Source: Salinigranum rubrum (GTDB lineage Archaea; Halobacteriota; Halobacteria; Halobacteriales; Haloferacaceae). Taken from it: 64,000 nucleotides of DNA. The notes below the pieces were generated by a model that worked only from the letters and a program-made list of their open reading frames with translations, was not told the DNA's origin and ran no database searches. Positions 63,327-64,000 of the stretch are shown here, piece after piece. How positions within the stretch are numbered: the first letter of the stretch is position 1; the number at the start of each line of letters is the position of its first letter. The translations under genes and the position numbers were made by a program. The stretch is from contig NZ_CP026309.1 in the NCBI RefSeq assembly GCF_002906575.1, positions 868,001 through 932,000 on the forward strand, written 5' to 3'.

Positions 63327-63382
63327 CCGAAATAAATAATGGTATACGAAGTGTTAAGTAGTCGGGTGACATGTCCAGAGGT

Positions 63383-63742
63383 ATGTCAGAGGCACAATCA
63401 CTGGGCACCGAGTCTGGCATGGCGCGGGACCTCACCGCGTTCCAACAGAACATCCTCGTTATCCTCGCTGAGGAACCGATGTACGGACTCGCGATCAAGC
63501 GACACCTCGAAGACTACTACGGCACAGAAGTCAATCACGGGCGACTCTACCCGAACCTCGACGACCTCGTCGAGATGGGGCTCGTGAACAAGAGCGAACT
63601 GGACAAGCGGACGAATCAGTACGAACTCACCGACGACGGCCACCAGACCGTCCTCGACCGCTTCAACTGGATGCTGTCGAAGTTCGTCACCAGCGAGGAG
63701 CGCGCGGACGAGGTCCGCGAACTCGTCGACGGTCACCTGTAA
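63383..63742 (+). CDS. PadR family transcriptional regulator
   Basis: A 119-aa winged-helix repressor: LTAFQQNILVILAEEPMYGL, AIKRHLEDYYGTEVNHGRLY, PNLDDLVEMGLVNKSELDKR, then TNQYELTDDGHQTVLDRFNW. Haloarchaeal PadR-like proteins of this size are common and sense small molecules. ATG 63383 has CAGAGGT just upstream; ATG 63371 would add four residues. The AT-rich promoter at 63280-63340 suggests autoregulation. Confidence 0.9.
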   Translation: MSEAQSLGTESGMARDLTAFQQNILVILAEEPMYGLAIKRHLEDYYGTEVNHGRLYPNLDDLVEMGLVNKSELDKRTNQYELTDDGHQTVLDRFNWMLSKFVTSEERADEVRELVDGHL

Positions 63743-64000
63743 CTCGGTCGGTCACGGCCGGCCGCATCGAACAGGAGTCGTAACGACTCCTCGACCACCG
63801 CTTTTTGTTCCGCCGTCGGCCAGGCGTTACGTGGGTAGTACTCGGTGAGGAACTCCCGTACCTCTCTCCCCGAGGCCGCCTCGATTCGCCGGGTGTAGTG
63901 GTTGCCGAGGAAATCGGCGAAGGCGCGCGCGTTCGCCGCGTGGACGGCTCCGTGCTCCTCGCTCACCCGTTCGACGAGCGCGGCGTTCTCCGCTTCGACC
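63733..64000 (-). CDS. rnhA-operon-type protein, DUF7108-like (5' partial)
   Basis: The reading continues past the right edge of the window (VEAENAALVERVSEEHGAVH), so the true start lies beyond 64000. Conserved-looking C-terminal strings are ANARAFADFLGNHYTRRIEA, REVREFLTEYYPRNAWPTAE and QKAVVEESLRLLFDAAG. They match a haloarchaeal family usually encoded next to ribonuclease HI. It is convergent with PadR, overlapping its 3' end by 10 nt. Function unknown. Confidence 0.7.
   Translation of the reverse strand, partial: VEAENAALVERVSEEHGAVHAANARAFADFLGNHYTRRIEAASGREVREFLTEYYPRNAWPTAEQKAVVEESLRLLFDAAGRDRPSYR

Overview
The window is a GC-rich, strongly acidic-proteome segment of a haloarchaeal (class Halobacteria) chromosome. 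The evidence is a set of archaeal-only genes (L44e, S27e, aIF2-alpha, Nop10, DtdA, SecE with Spt5, ScpA), Tat-type lipoprotein signals (RR...LAGC), leaderless promoters with a TATA box 23-34 nt before the start codon, and haloarchaeal small zinc-ribbon and DUF families. Genus cannot be decided from sequence alone.

Layout. 1-6 kb: smc (5' end outside the window, frameshifted) and scpA, a winged-helix regulator and methylthioadenosine phosphorylase. 6-16.8 kb: PQQ-type sugar dehydrogenase, AEC transporter, pilin-like protein, an HD hydrolase coupled to a purine phosphoribosyltransferase, PhzF, two PAS histidine kinases and a PAC2 protein. 16.8-18.3 kb: translation operon L44e-S27e-aIF2a-Nop10. 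18.5-24.5 kb: membrane proteins and a glycan-type pair (GT2 with GtrA) beside a large DUF2298 protein. 24.67 kb: initiator tRNA-Met. 25-27.3 kb: LUD protein and a coupled hydrolase/ring-cleavage dioxygenase pair. 27.7-41.4 kb: catabolic island with an IclR regulator, a beta-keto acid cleavage enzyme (BKACE), SDRs, an RbsABC-like transporter, an aldehyde dehydrogenase, an amidohydrolase with a MIP18-like partner, and an acetyl-CoA synthetase. 41.4-44.5 kb: carbonic-anhydrase-like protein, MFS, UspA, Rieske. 44.58-46.31 kb: a decayed block with a truncated substrate-binding protein, a frameshifted pabC, and the start of pabB fused by deletion to the end of pabA. 46.4-53.3 kb: housekeeping core (HHH protein, aroE, cation exchanger, dtdA, ftsZ1, secE, spt5). 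53.5-64 kb: zinc-finger protein, PHP protein, YdjM-like protein, aminotransferase, Get3, SDR, endonuclease V, rhomboid, pyrophosphatase, PadR and the 3' end of a DUF7108-like gene.

Three things stand out. First, at least five intergenic regions carry related copies of a hairpin-plus-core repeat, often as inverted pairs. I do not recognise it as a named element. Second, four otherwise intact genes (smc, HD hydrolase, DUF2298, pabC) each lose the frame by one missing base in a C/G run, which suggests systematic homopolymer under-calling, while the pab/ThiY-like block shows real-looking deletions. Third, the 27.7-41.4 kb island could encode uptake and oxidative breakdown of a sugar such as deoxyribose or deoxyribonate through a BKACE step; this is an inference.
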